A stretch of DNA of 64,000 bases from Tillandsia leiboldiana. Its lineage: Eukaryota; Streptophyta; Magnoliopsida; Poales; Bromeliaceae. The stretch covers positions 9,492,521 through 9,556,520 of the forward strand of contig CM055065.1 of assembly GCA_029204045.2 (NCBI GenBank), in the 5' to 3' direction. Under the pieces are notes generated by a model. The model did no database searches. It saw only the letters and a program-made list of their open reading frames with translations, and was not told the origin of the DNA. Below are positions 18,720 through 29,568 of the stretch, one piece after another. The position numbers and the translations under genes were made by a program. Within the stretch, counting starts at the first letter, position 1; every line of letters starts with the position of its first letter.

Positions 18720-21700
18720 TGTCACGCCCCGGGATCGAAACTGCGACCCGGGCTCGCCAACAGATCCGCCGTCGATACGGGAAGCCCCGCACCGACGAAG
18801 CGTCTAACCTGCAAAAGATAGAACTACAGCTATACATATATCAGGGCGGAAATGAAAGCTGCAGAAAAACTAAAATCCAATCACTGTACAACTGAAAATA
18901 ATACAATATCCATCTCCCAAATACGATCGTATGAAAAGTCCTCTGATACAAAACTCAAAATGGAGATATCGCCAATAAAGAATCAGTGTACAAGCTCTCA
19001 ATACAAAAATATCCTCACTACATCAGTCTCTCAAACTGTAAAATAAAATACAACTCTATACCTCACAACAAAGGTCTCTCAACAAGAAACTCTCAAAATA
19101 TAAAAAGGGTACATCTACCACACTCTAAAGGAACTATGCTGGTAGGGAACTATCACGCGACTCCCTGTCCTCGATCCGTCAAGCCAACTCGGGCAGGAAC
19201 GGAAGAAAAGCCTCAGCAACCTGTCAACGACAGAGGGTGTGAGAACTACATCCTACAGTAGTTCTCAGTGGGTACCGTCTCCAAGACCCACGGTCTGCCC
19301 ACTAAGTCTACTAGAGGCATAAGATAACAGAAAAAGACTGGGATAGGAAAACAAAGCTGGATAAGTATCAACAGCTATCATGCCTCTATCTACTATGCTC
19401 AAGGGGAAAAACACAGATGATGGTATGCATCCACTCCCTACTGACAATATGTCAAGTACTATGCTCAAAGGAAAACTCACTAAGACACATGATATGCATA
19501 CTCTCTCACATAACACCCAATCTCCATGACTGCCTCATAGGGTCCAGTCCAGCCTGCGCCAAACCTACTGCCACTACGCCCAAACAGGACTTGGTCTTAC
19601 GTAGGGTGTCCCACATGGACTAACTCAATCTCAAGCGAACTCTAGTGTATCAACTAGTCGCATCATCCCAGCCTCGTCAGGCTCGGTATCATCATCGCAT
19701 CCGGAGCGTAGCTCGCGGAGAGCGACCCCGCGAACTCAAGTATCTCAAGTATCTCAAGTATCTCATAACTGGAATAAAATGCCAGGCTCAGCAGGCTATA
19801 ATCCACGATCAAACAGATCGGTATCACGAGCTCAAAAGCACAACTCTGATAATGCATAAACCATCACTCAGTCGGAGAACCCTCCACGACTCAATCTCAC
19901 AACACTAACCCACTGAAAGAAGGTACAACACAGCTGGGACCGCCGTCACTCCAAACGGCTCCCAAAAAGACACCCCACTCATACGCGAGAAGAACCGACT
20001 GACGCAGCAAAGGCCCGGGAATCCGTTAGGCCGGTGCCTAGAACCCCAATCAAACAAGAACAGACTCTAGGCTCAGCCTATCGACGTTCTCGATCCTTTA
20101 CCGCTCAGGGATTCGGCCCCTCTCGGTTAAAGTAGGAAACTAACTCAACACACCAAACTCAGGGGTTGGAGACGCTCAACAGCTAGAACCGCGAAGGGTC
20201 CGAAAACCCCGGGAAACTAATTAATACCTACGACCCCAATCAAACAAGAACAGGCTATAGGCGTAGCCTCCCGTTGTTTTCGACCCAAGAATGAAATCAA
20301 CCCTTAGAACCCAGATCACTCACCCCGGTCGGGTGAGGAAATTTAGGAGAAAAGATGACCTTTATTATAAAATATCATTTCTACTCAACCCCCTTGGGGT
20401 GAGGATAAAATTGCCCCTTTTTGAAAACTGTCTTGAATTGAGAAAACCAACTTTTATAGATTTTAGTTCTTGAAAAATCATTTAAAAACAAGGTTATTTT
20501 CCGAACTCCCAAGGGTTGATGCCGACGCCCAATCAAACAAGAACAGGCTCCGACGCCCCTAGAAATTCGAAAAGAAAAATACTGGTTTACCCAAAATCAT
20601 GAGTGTCCAAAAACATTCTGGGTTCAAGGTCCTGATAACACACGTGCGCCACGATCACAACATGGTGGTGACGAATAAAACGGAGAAATATCTAGAGACC
20701 CGGGACCACCGTTTACCCAAAACGGTTCCCAAAACACTAACACTGGCCTAACACAGCCACCAGACCACACTCAGCCCCCAGGCCCGAGTGCAACACACGT
20801 CCAACAATGTCCTGACCACTCGGCCCACTACTCGGGCGAGGAACTCTATGTCCAGAAGAAAAGCAATGTGTGGGATGTCTAAAGCATAAAAGAACCTAGC
20901 CCAGATTAAGGTTCTCTATTGGTCTGGTTACACATGCAACATATGACGGGGGAGCTAGTCAAAGTTCCAATGAAACACTTAAACTAGCATGCAAAATCCT
21001 ATCATAATAGAATTAGAGAGAAGTCCGCAGACTTGGAGATAAAAACCAACCCACCTCGGTAAGCCACCAATTGCTCGTAGACACTTGCAATTGGCCTTCA
21101 CGCGATTCCTTGCCTCCACCGAAGTTCGCACGCAAAACGGTGCACGCCGCCGGAGTTCGCACGCAAAACGGAGCACGGTGAGGAAATCCGCACGCAAAAT
21201 GGAGTCCGCACGCAAAACGGTGCACGCCGCCGGAGTCCGCACACAAAACGGATCACGGTGCCGAAACCCGCGCGCAAAACAGAGTCCGCACGCAAAACGG
21301 TGCACGCCGCCGGACTACGCACGCAAAACGGAGCACGATGCCGAAACCCGCGCGCAAAACGGAGTCCGCATGTAAAACGGAGCACGTCGTCGTGGTCCGC
21401 ACGCAAAACGGAGCAGTAAAAATACGGTCCCTAACACAGATAAGAACAAGGGGTCAATCCAATGTCCAAAAGAATGCCCCAAAACTGTGCTAAAAACACC
21501 GTAAAATTAACGCGCGGGACCTACCTCGACTGCGTCGCGCCGCCCAACCGACCCCTTGAAACACCTCTCGCGCTCTGCGAGGTCCACGACGCACCGCCGC
21601 ACCTCACAAAATCCCCTCCCTCTCACTCTCTCACGCTCGGTTGGAGAAGAAGAAGAAAAAGGGGAGAAGAAATGGTGTGCGGGGAGGAGAAGAAAGAAGA

Positions 21701-22532
21701 GAAAAAGAAGAAAGAGGAGGGGAGGTCCCCCATGGACCGGGTCCACGGTGCACCGCCCAAGGGGGCCCACTGCCAGGCGGTCCACCGCACAGGGGCGCGC
21801 GCACTAGGCACAGCGCGCGCCCCCCTGCGCCACGTGGCGCGCGTCGCGGGCGCGGCATCCCGCGCGCCACACGGGCGCGTTACACCGCGCCACACGCAGG
21901 CGCGGGACACCCCGGGCGCCACACGGGCGCGCGTCCCCCTCGCCCGCGCGGGCGCCAACGGGGGCCCGCCACGTGGCGGCCCCTGCGTCACCCGCGCAGG
22001 AAGCGCGCTTCCCCAGCGCGCCTTCTGCGCGCCGTGCGCTGCACTCCACCGCCCTCGAGCCGCGCACCGTCGCCTCGAGATTCGCACACGTGCCTCGAAA
22101 AACGTGCGCATCAACCAGGCTCCGAAAAAAGTAAGTAAATAGTCCAATCTCAACGATTTCACGCGCTGAATCCAAAAACGATGTCCGATTGGCCAAATTC
22201 CAACACTAAAAATTCCCGAAGGCATCCGGAGAGGTGATCTTTTATCCAAACTTCGCCCTGAGTCCAATTTTGACATCCGTGTCGCGCGAAACCACTTCTA
22301 AACACTCGACGGGTCCTCTAATTCCCACGTGATCTTTTTTTAAGCCCGAAGTCCAACACTTGTGTCCAAATTGCTCACAAACACCACCGACACACCACGC
22401 AGGCCTCCAGTGATGCAAACTAAAACCCAAATTGCACCACAAATCCATTTCTTAGGCCCGACACGCGCACAAACACTCCCAAAGGCCACTAATCTATCAG
22501 TAATCTCTTAAGTGGGGATTCGGGTCCTCACA
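18720..22532 (-). repeat. 3' LTR of nested family T element (complete)
   Basis: 3813 bp. On the minus strand it begins TGTGAGGACCCG at 22532 and ends GGCGTGACA at 18720. It contains three CAATCAAACAAGAACAG motifs (about 20048, 20238, 20528), a minisatellite (21118-21415), a GC-rich segment with CACGTG sites, and an inverted repeat at its 3' end (CCCGGGATCG/CGACCCGGG). Short frames in it are not genes. Confidence 0.85.
21118..21415. repeat. CCGCACGCAAAACGG minisatellite, copy 1
   Basis: About nine to ten imperfect units around the core CGCACGCAAAACGG. They alternate with GTGCACGCCGCCGGAGT or GAGCACGGTGCCGAAACC spacers, giving periods near 17, 31 and 49 bp. The matching array in the other LTR is 24526-24836, with a different order of units. 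Confidence 0.75.
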
Positions 22533-23197
22533 CTCTCCCCCACTAAAAGAAAGTTTCATCCTCGAAACTAACACGGCTCAAAAGGGGAGTTCCAAAGCCA
22601 AAGGTAAGTATCCATCAACACCGTCTCCAGCTCCCCAGTCGCTACGCACACTCCGTGAAGCGAGTTCACACGGCTAGGAGTCCAAAAGCTGGAAAAACCT
22701 CACGAATTCCAAAGAACAGAGGACACGGAAGAATGACCAACTCTACTCGTCCAAATCTACACGAATTACGCCAACACAACCAACAAGAAGGGTAAAGGCC
22801 CCACCAGCAGGAAAGTCGTCAACCCCAACCCTCAATTTAAAAAAACGACTGAAATTAACGAAAATTTCGAAAATTCCGAAAGGACTAGTGCCTTTGCCCC
22901 AATCAAACAAGAACAGGTTCGGGCACCATCTCCATTTCTGGAGCAGTCTTTCGAAGTTTTCGTCCTGTTCGAAAATTTCAGCACACAGGCGAGAAAAATG
23001 GAGAGAAGTGTTGAAGTCGTTCCTGCCGTGGCTACAAAACGGAAGCTACGATCTAACCGTGACCCCTAAGGACACAACCTCTAGTCCTAATCGTCACTAA
23101 TGATCCAAAAGTAGCACCAAGCCCCAAACCGCTGAAGCCACAGCTGCAGGAAGGATACCCCGGTGATCTGTGAAAATGAACTCCTCTAATCCAACTC
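22533..23197 (-). other. Residual internal region of nested family T element
   Basis: Next to the left LTR is the polypurine tract (minus-strand AGTGGGGGAGAG, 22533-22544). It is preceded by a stretch with TTTCGAGGATGAAACTTTC, the kind of sequence found between the chromodomain end and the 3' LTR of plant chromoviruses. The rest has no ORF I recognise. One CAATCAAACAAGAACAG motif lies at about 22898, inside a GTGCC/GGCAC inverted repeat. Confidence 0.55.
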
Positions 23198-25994
23198 AGC
23201 AGGCTATAATCCACGATCAAACAGATCGGTATCACGAGCTCAAAAGCACAACTCTGATAATGCATAAACCATCACTCAGTCGGAAAACCCTCCACGACTC
23301 AATCTCACAACACTAACCCACTGAAAGAAGGTACAACACAGCTGGGACCGCCGTCACTCCAAACGGCTCCCAAAAAGACACCCCACTCATAGGCGAGAAA
23401 AACCGACTGACGCAGCAAAGGCCCGGGAATCCGTTAGGCCGGTGCCTAGAACCCCAATCAAACAAGAACAGACTCTAGGCTCAGCCTATCGACGTTCTCG
23501 ATCCTTTACCGTTCAGGGATTCGGCCCCCTCTCGATTAAAGTGGGAAACCAACTCAACACACCAAACTCAGGGGTTGGAGACGCTCAACAGCCAGAACCG
23601 CGAAGGGTCCGAAAACCCCGGGAAACTAATACCTACGACCCCAATCAAATAAGAACAGGCTATAGGCGTAGCCTCCCGTTGTTTTCGACCCAAGAATGAA
23701 ATCAACCCTTAGAACCCAGATCACTCACCCCGGTCGGGTGAGGAAATTTAGGAGAAAAGATGACCTTTATTATAAAATATCATTTCCACTCAACCCCCTT
23801 GGGGTGAGGATAACATTGCCCCTTTTTGAAAACTGTCTTGAATTGAGAAAACCAACTTTTATAGATTTTAGTTCTTGAAAAATCTGTTAAAAACAAGGTT
23901 ATTTTCTGAACTCCCAAGGGTTGATGCCGACGCCCAATCAAACAAGAACAGGCTCCGACGCTCCTAGAAATTCGGAAAGAAAAATACTGGTTTACCCAAA
24001 ATCATGAGTGTCCAAAAACATTCTGGGTTCAAGGTCCTGATAACACACGTGCGCCACGATCACAACATGGTGGTGACGAATAAAACGGAGAAATATCTAG
24101 AGACCCGGGACCACCGTTTACCCAAAACGGTTCCCAAAATACTAACACTGGCCTAACATAGCCACCAGAACCCACTCAGCCCCCAGGCCCTAGTGCAACA
24201 CACGTCCAACAATGTCCTAACCACTCGGCCCACTACTCGGGCGAGGAACTCTATGTCCAGAAGAAAAGCAATGTGTGGGATGTCTAAAGCATAAAAGAAC
24301 CTAGCCCAGATTAAGGTTCTCTATTGGTCTGGTTACACATGCAACATATGACGGGGGTGCTAGTCAAAGTTCCAATGAAACACTTAAACTAGCATGCAAA
24401 ATCCTATCATAATAGAATTAGAGAGAAGTCCGCAGACTTGGAGATAAAAACCAACCCACCTCGGTAAGCCACCAATTGCTCGTAGACACTTGCAATTGGC
24501 CTTCACGCGATTCCTTGCCTCCACCGGAGTCCGCACGCAAAACGGTGCACGCCATCGGAGTCCGCACGCAAAACGGAGCACGGTGTCGAAACCCGAGCGC
24601 AAAACGAAGTCCGCAGGTAAAACGGTGCACGACGCCGGAGTCCGCACGCAAAACGGAGCACGGTGCCAAAACCCGCACGCAAAACGGAGTCCGCACGCAA
24701 AACGGAGCACGGTGCCGAAACCCACGCGTAAAACGGAGTACGCACGCAAAACGGAGCACGGTGCAGAAACCCGTGCAAAACGGAGTCCGCACGCAAAACG
24801 GAGCATGCCGTCGGGGTCCGCACGCAAAACGGAGCAGTAAAAATACGGTCCCTAACACAGATAAGAACAAGGGGTCAATCCAATGTCCAAAAGAACGCCC
24901 CAAAACTGTGCTAAAAACACCGTAAAATTAACGCGCGGGACCTACCTCGACTGCGTCGCGCCGCCCAACCGACCCTTGAAACACCTCGCGCGCTCCGCAA
25001 GGTCCACGACGCACCGTCGCACCTCACAAAATCCCCTCCCTCTCACTCTCTCACGCTCGATTGGAGAAGAAGAAGAAAAAGGGGAGAGGAAATGGTGTGC
25101 GGGGAAGAGAAGAAAGAAGAGAAAAAGAAGAAAGATGAGGGGAGGTCCCCCATGGACCGGGTCCACGGTGCACCGCCCAAGGGGGCCCGCTGCCAGGCGG
25201 TCCACCGCACAGGGGCGCGCGCACCAGGCACAGCGCGCGCCCCCCTGCGCCACGTGGCGCGCGTCACCGCACGCCACGCAGGCGCGGCATCCCGCGCGCC
25301 ACACGGGCGCGTTACACCGCGCCACACGCAGGCGCGGGACACCCCGGGCGCCACACGGGCGCGCGTCCCCCTCGCCCGCGCAGGCGCCAACAGGGGCCCG
25401 CCACGTGGCGGCCCCTGCGTCACCCGCGCAGGAAGCGCGCTTCCCCAGCGAGCCTTCTGCGCGCCGTGCGCAGCACTCCACCGCCCTCGAGCCGCGCGCC
25501 GTCGCGCCAACGCCTCGGGATCCGCACGTCGTCGCCTCGAGATTCGCGCACGTGCCTCGAAAAACGTGCGCATCAACCAGGCTCCGAAAAAAGTAAGTAA
25601 ATAGTACAATCTCAACGATTTCGCGTGCTGAATCCAAAAACGATGTCCGATTGGCCAAATTCCAACTCTAAAAATTCCCGAAGGCATCCGGAGAGGTGAT
25701 CTTTCATCCAAACTTCACCCTGAGTCCAATTTTGACATCCGTGTCGCGCGAAACCACTTCTAAACACTCGACGGGTCCTCTAATTCCCACGTGATCTCTT
25801 TTTAAGCCCGAAGTCTAACACTTGTGTCCAAATTGTGCACAAACACCACCGACACACCACGCAGGCCTCCAGTGATGCAAACTAAAACCCAAATTGCACC
25901 ACAAATCCATTTCTTAGGCCCGACACGTGTACAAACACTCCCAAAAGCCACTAATCCATCAGTAATCTCTTAAGTGGGGATTCGGGTCCTCACA
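23198..25994 (-). repeat. 5' LTR of nested family T element (3' part missing)
   Basis: Nearly identical to 19788-22532. It contains the second minisatellite (24526-24836), the motif copies at about 23455, 23642 (one substitution) and 23936, and the same GC-rich region with a short insertion (near 25265). The missing end is the one that should adjoin the primer binding site. Confidence 0.8.
24526..24836. repeat. CCGCACGCAAAACGG minisatellite, copy 2
   Basis: The same units as at 21118-21415, but longer and reordered. Frames of 100-160 residues across it are repeat translations, not genes. Confidence 0.75.
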
Positions 25995-26415
25995 GGTACC
26001 CACTGAGAACTACTATGGGATGTAGTTCTCACACCCGCTGTGGTGTATTTTTTCCCCAGGGACCCCTTCTCTAGTTCCTGTTGCTCTAGTTACTGATCCT
26101 TCAGACCGAGGCGAGGGAGTCACGAGCTAGTTCCCTGCCCGTCTTTGGAGTATAGCGATGCCTCCTTTTTTGGAGATTTGTAGTACAGTCAGTAGATTAA
26201 TTTTATTTCCACTTTTCAGAGACTATTGTATTGTGAGGATCTGACTTGTACTGAGAGCCTGTACACTGATGTATCATTTCTGTTTACCTCCCTGTAGAGT
26301 TCTAGTTTTTGTATCATAGGATTTTGTATATTCTTGTATTTGGGAGATGGATTTTGTATCTTTATTTCCAGTTGTACAGTGATTGGATTTTAGTTTTACA
26401 GTAGTGTGACGCCCC

Positions 26416-26468
26416 ACTTCCCAGGGGGTCACCCATCTTAGAACTACTCTAGCCCTAGCACGCTTAAC
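26416..26468 (-). promoter_or_regulatory. 5S rRNA-derived pol III control region, left LTR of Cassandra
   Basis: On the minus strand it reads from GTTAAGCGTGCTAGGGC to GATGGGTGACCCCCTGGGAAG. This covers the A box, intermediate element and C box of the 5S internal promoter. Against the plant 5S sequence as I recall it, about five of 53 positions differ, none obviously destroying the boxes. The right LTR copy is 26813-26865. Confidence 0.85.
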
Positions 26469-26787
26469 TCTCATGTTCTTCTTGGATCTTGCTACCATCC
26501 AAAATGCTATAGCCGGGTTAGAGATTTAGTCCTATTATATCATTTATATAGAGGACTAATCCAAATTCCGGGGGTGTCACATTCTTCCCCCCTTTAAGCC
26601 CTGACGTCCACGTCAGGCTCAAGCACACTCACAAGCACCAGGCGATGTGAGACTCGTCTCGCTAGCCTTAGCCGACCTTGTGAGGAGCTGCACTCCACTC
26701 ACAACGGTCATTAGCCAGGGAGCCTCGCTCTACCCGCTATAACCCTGGCTCAGCCGAGACTCATCTCATATTTCCGGCTGGTGAATG

Positions 26788-26799
26788 GCTCTGATACCA
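26788..26799 (-). other. Primer binding site of Cassandra TRIM
   Basis: Minus-strand TGGTATCAGAGC, 2 nt inside the right LTR, complementary to initiator Met-tRNA. It fixes the orientation of the element as minus. Confidence 0.9.
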
Positions 26800-27124
26800 A
26801 CTGTGACGCCCCACTTCCCAGGGGGTCACCCATCTTAGAACTACTCTAGCCCTAGCACGCTTAACTCTTATGTTCTTCTTGGATCTTGCTACCATCCAAA
26901 ATGCTATAGCCGGGTTAGAGATTTAGTCCTATTATATCATTTATATAGAGGACTAATCCAAATTCCGGGGGTGTCACAAGTAGTTTCTTTATAGCCCTAA
27001 TATCTGTTTAGCTGTAGTACCATTTCTTGCAGGTTGGACGCTTCGCCTATGCGGGGTTTTGTATAGGCGGTGGATCTGTTGGCGAGCCCGGGTCGCAGTT
27101 TCGACCCTGGGGCGTGACATGTGA

Positions 27125-28085
27125 CGTGTCGATTGTGGCTGAATTGCCGCATAGTTGCGTTGGTGAGGCCCAGAGTAGGCTTCGAGATGTGAGAACCTCT
27201 CGATAGAGCAGGAGTCTTGTGGCGTCGGTCCGACGGATCGGTATAACGGCAAGGGTTGGCACCGTAGGGTTCGCGTGTTAGTCACCAAAATTGGTGAACC
27301 GTTGTTGTGGTGCCTCAACCCAGTTGGGAGAAGTGCACAAGTACCATGGGTGTACTTAAGCAAATCGCTTAACACTGTGGATTCTACGAGTTGACATAAA
27401 GACGTAGGACGCTCAATCTTGTGGGTACTCATGGAGCACAGGTACCATTTAGCCAAAAAGAGCTGGTTAAGTGGCACCTTAGCGTTTGCTAAGTGTGACA
27501 GGAGTCGGTAGAGAGTTCAGGTCGTAGATTGACGACTAGCGAGTGGGTTTTGCTCGGTGGAGAGTAGTAGTCGCGTGGCGACGATTAGTGGGTTCGCTGA
27601 GGGACAATCCGTGCCTGGACCATATATGAGGACTGTGGAGCCTGTAGCTATGTGGGCAGGCGCAGTCGGCTGTGTCTGGCAGTGGCCCGAGGCCTGAGGG
27701 CGGGGCATAGTAGAGTTTTGGTCGGGGCGGTAGTCCGAGCGATGACCCGCGAACGTCGAGTGCCACGTGTGAGCCTCGAGGCTGTTAGTACACTGAGAGT
27801 GTGGATGCGACCAGGCCATAGGACTGGTGATGATTGAGATACTGTTACTCCTAGTGGGAGTGTTAGTGCGGTAGTCCTAAACGAGGATCTCACCGTATGA
27901 TGATTGGGTCTGCGTGCTAGTTAAAGACGATATGTGATATCGAGTTGAAGGTTGGGCTATAGGACTACATTGGACCGTGGTCTGTGGACCTGTCAGTAGT
28001 CTGAAATAAACGGGTTGGCTGAGAACTCGTGGTTGAGAGCGCAAGTGGCATGTGGAATAGTTGGGAGCGTGGATTGGCGTTCGCT
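27125..28085 (+). other. Unassigned DNA upstream of G1 reverse transcriptase
   Basis: No ORF or motif that I can name. The position suggests a heavily decayed gag/protease/early RT segment of G1, but the RT that follows is far better preserved, so a recombination joint is also possible. The first clear RT residues (KKDESLRLGVDYRELN) begin at about 28108. Confidence 0.4.
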
Positions 28086-28107
28086 CTCCAAGTCAAGCGA
28101 ATAGGGC

Positions 28108-29568
28108 GGGGGAGGAAGAAAGACGAATCACTTCGGCTAGGTGTGGATTATCGGGAGCTCAACAAATTGACGATCAAGAACTGATATCCATTGTCGCGGA
28201 TCGATGATTTATTCGACCAATTGCAAGGTTCCCGGGTATTTTCGAAGATTGACCTTCAATCGGGATACCACCAGTTGAAGATTAAGCCGGAGGATGTTCA
28301 CAAAACGGCTTTTAGAACGCGATATGGACATTACGAATTCACCGTAATGCCTTTCGGGTTGACTAATGCCCCAGCGGCATTCATGGATTTAATGAACCGC
28401 GTCTTTCAGCTTTTCGTAGACCGATTTGTCGTGGTATTCATTGACGACATTTTGCTCTACTCTCGAAGTGATGACGAGCACGAGTATCACCTACGACGGG
28501 TTTTACAAGTGCTTCGGGAGCGGGGCATATTCGCGAAGTTGGAGAAATGCGAATTTTGGCTTCGGGAAGTGGCATTTTTGGGACATGTGATTTCTGAGGC
28601 GGGGGTATCTGTGGACCCCAAGAAAATTGAAGCCGTGAAAGATTGGCCCCGACCAACCAATGTCACCGAGGTTCGAAGCTTTATTGGACTTGCGGGGTAT
28701 TATAGGCGGTTCATGGAAGGGTTCTCTAAAATTACCATTCCATTTACCGGCCTTACAAGAAAGGGGGCTAAGTTCGTTTGGAGCGATGCTTGTGAAAGAA
28801 GCTTCCAGTTGCTCAAGGATAAATTGACATCGGCTCCAATCCTTGCCTTACCTATCAGGGGGAAAGAGTTCGTGGTTTATAGTGATGCCTCGGGGAGTGG
28901 TTTGGGGTGTGTACTTATGCAAGACGGGAAGGTTATAGCCTATGCCTCCCGGCAGCTGAAGAGTTATGAAAAGAACTACCCCACCCACGACCTCGAGCTT
29001 GCCGCGATGATTTTTGCATTGAAATTATGGCGGCATTATCTCTACGGGGAGCATTGTGAGATTTACACGGATCACAAAAGCCTCAAATACTTGTTCACTA
29101 AGAAGGAATTAAATCTGAGGCAGCATCGATGGTTGGAACTCCTTAAAGAATATGATGTTAGCATCTTGTACCACCCGGGGAAAGCAAACGTGGTGGCCGA
29201 CGCGTTGAGTAGGAAATCCGTGGAGAATCTTGCCATGGCCATTACCGACTAATACCCGTTGCAATCTGAAATGCGACGGTTTGGCTTGGAAGTTGAGGCT
29301 CCTGGTGCACCCACAAAGCTTATGACACTCACGGTGCAACCTACCTTGTTGGAGAGAATCAAGGAAATGCAAGGGACCGATGAAAAGCTCCAAAAGGTGA
29401 GGTCTGATGTAGAGGGCGGAGATGCGATGGATTTTAGTGTGGATTCTGCGGGAATCTTGAGGTTTCGGGGTCGTGTGTGTGTACCTAATGACGAGGATAT
29501 CCGTGAGATGATTCTTCTAGAAACACATCGATCACCGTATACTATTCACCCCGGCGGCACTAAAATGT
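28108..29568 (+). pseudogene. pol: G1 Pol part 1: reverse transcriptase, RNase H, start of integrase
   Basis: The segment opens at VDYRELNKLTIKN. Also visible are RT block DLQSGYHQLKI, the active site VVFIDDILLYS, FLGHVISEAG, RNase H start VYSDASGSGLGCVLMQ, TDHKSLKYLFTK, and the chromovirus linker HPGKANVVADALSRK. The integrase HHCC region begins with HRSPYTIHPGGTKM. In-frame stops are the TGA near 28180 (for Arg in KNRYPL) and the TAA at 29250-29252. It is cut at 29568 by a solo LTR. The reading frame matches that of part 2 if the insert and one AATGT copy are disregarded. Sequence and order are those of Tekay-type chromoviruses. Confidence 0.93.

Larger units (their letters stand above)
18720..25994 (-). 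mobile_element. Family T gypsy-like element, internally deleted, nested in LTR-B
   Basis: Minus-strand element with a perfect GGTAC duplication (18715-18719 and 25995-25999). It has a complete left LTR (its 3' LTR, 18720-22532), about 665 bp of internal DNA, and a right LTR (its 5' LTR, 23198-25994) lacking its 3' ~1.07 kb. The truncated right LTR joins the internal DNA at the short shared sequence CTCAGCAGG, which suggests a deletion that removed the LTR end, the primer binding site and all coding sequence. No pol domain is left, so the gypsy assignment rests on LTR length, ends and polypurine tract only. Confidence 0.82.
26405..26978 (-). mobile_element. Cassandra-type TRIM carrying 5S rRNA-derived LTRs
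   Basis: Complete 574-bp miniature LTR element nested in LTR-B, with a perfect AGTAG duplication (26400-26404 and 26979-26983). The two 177-bp LTRs (26405-26581 and 26802-26978) differ at one site by eye, so it is very young. The 220-bp internal part has no ORF. The minus-strand primer binding site is at 26788-26799 and the polypurine tract next to the left LTR at 26582-26595. About 53 bp in each LTR match the 3' half of plant 5S rRNA, which is the hallmark of Cassandra. It must be mobilised by other elements. Confidence 0.93.
15369..27119 (+). mobile_element. Solo LTR of gypsy-like family T (LTR-B), invaded by two elements
   Basis: Begins TGTGATGACCC (15369) and ends GGGGCGTGACA (27119). 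It is flanked by a perfect TGTGA duplication (15364-15368 and 27120-27124). Removing the nested minus-strand element (18720-25994) and the Cassandra TRIM leaves one LTR of about 3.9 kb, with no internal domain. It is therefore a solo LTR formed by LTR-LTR recombination. The parts are 15369-18719 and 25995-27119. It includes a TATA box (16185-16192), five G-boxes and CAATCAAACAAGAACAG motifs on the minus strand (about 17661, 17908 and 18043). No coding content is seen. Confidence 0.87.

Noticed and set aside
18494..19261. Short frames suggesting a small host gene
   Set aside because: Both pieces belong to family T LTRs meeting at the 18719/18720 insertion joint; the frame crosses the joint.
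21118..21415. CRISPR-like spaced repeats
   Set aside because: Units are tandem and irregular with related spacers, sit in a plant LTR, and there are no cas genes. It is a minisatellite.
24883..25711. Pairs of ~230-residue frames repeated at 21462-22276
   Set aside because: GC-rich part of the two LTRs of one element; several frames on both strands open together and differ between copies by frame-breaking indels.
26416..26468. Genuine 5S rRNA gene
   Set aside because: Only about the 3' half of 5S is present, in two copies within LTRs of a TRIM with a target duplication.
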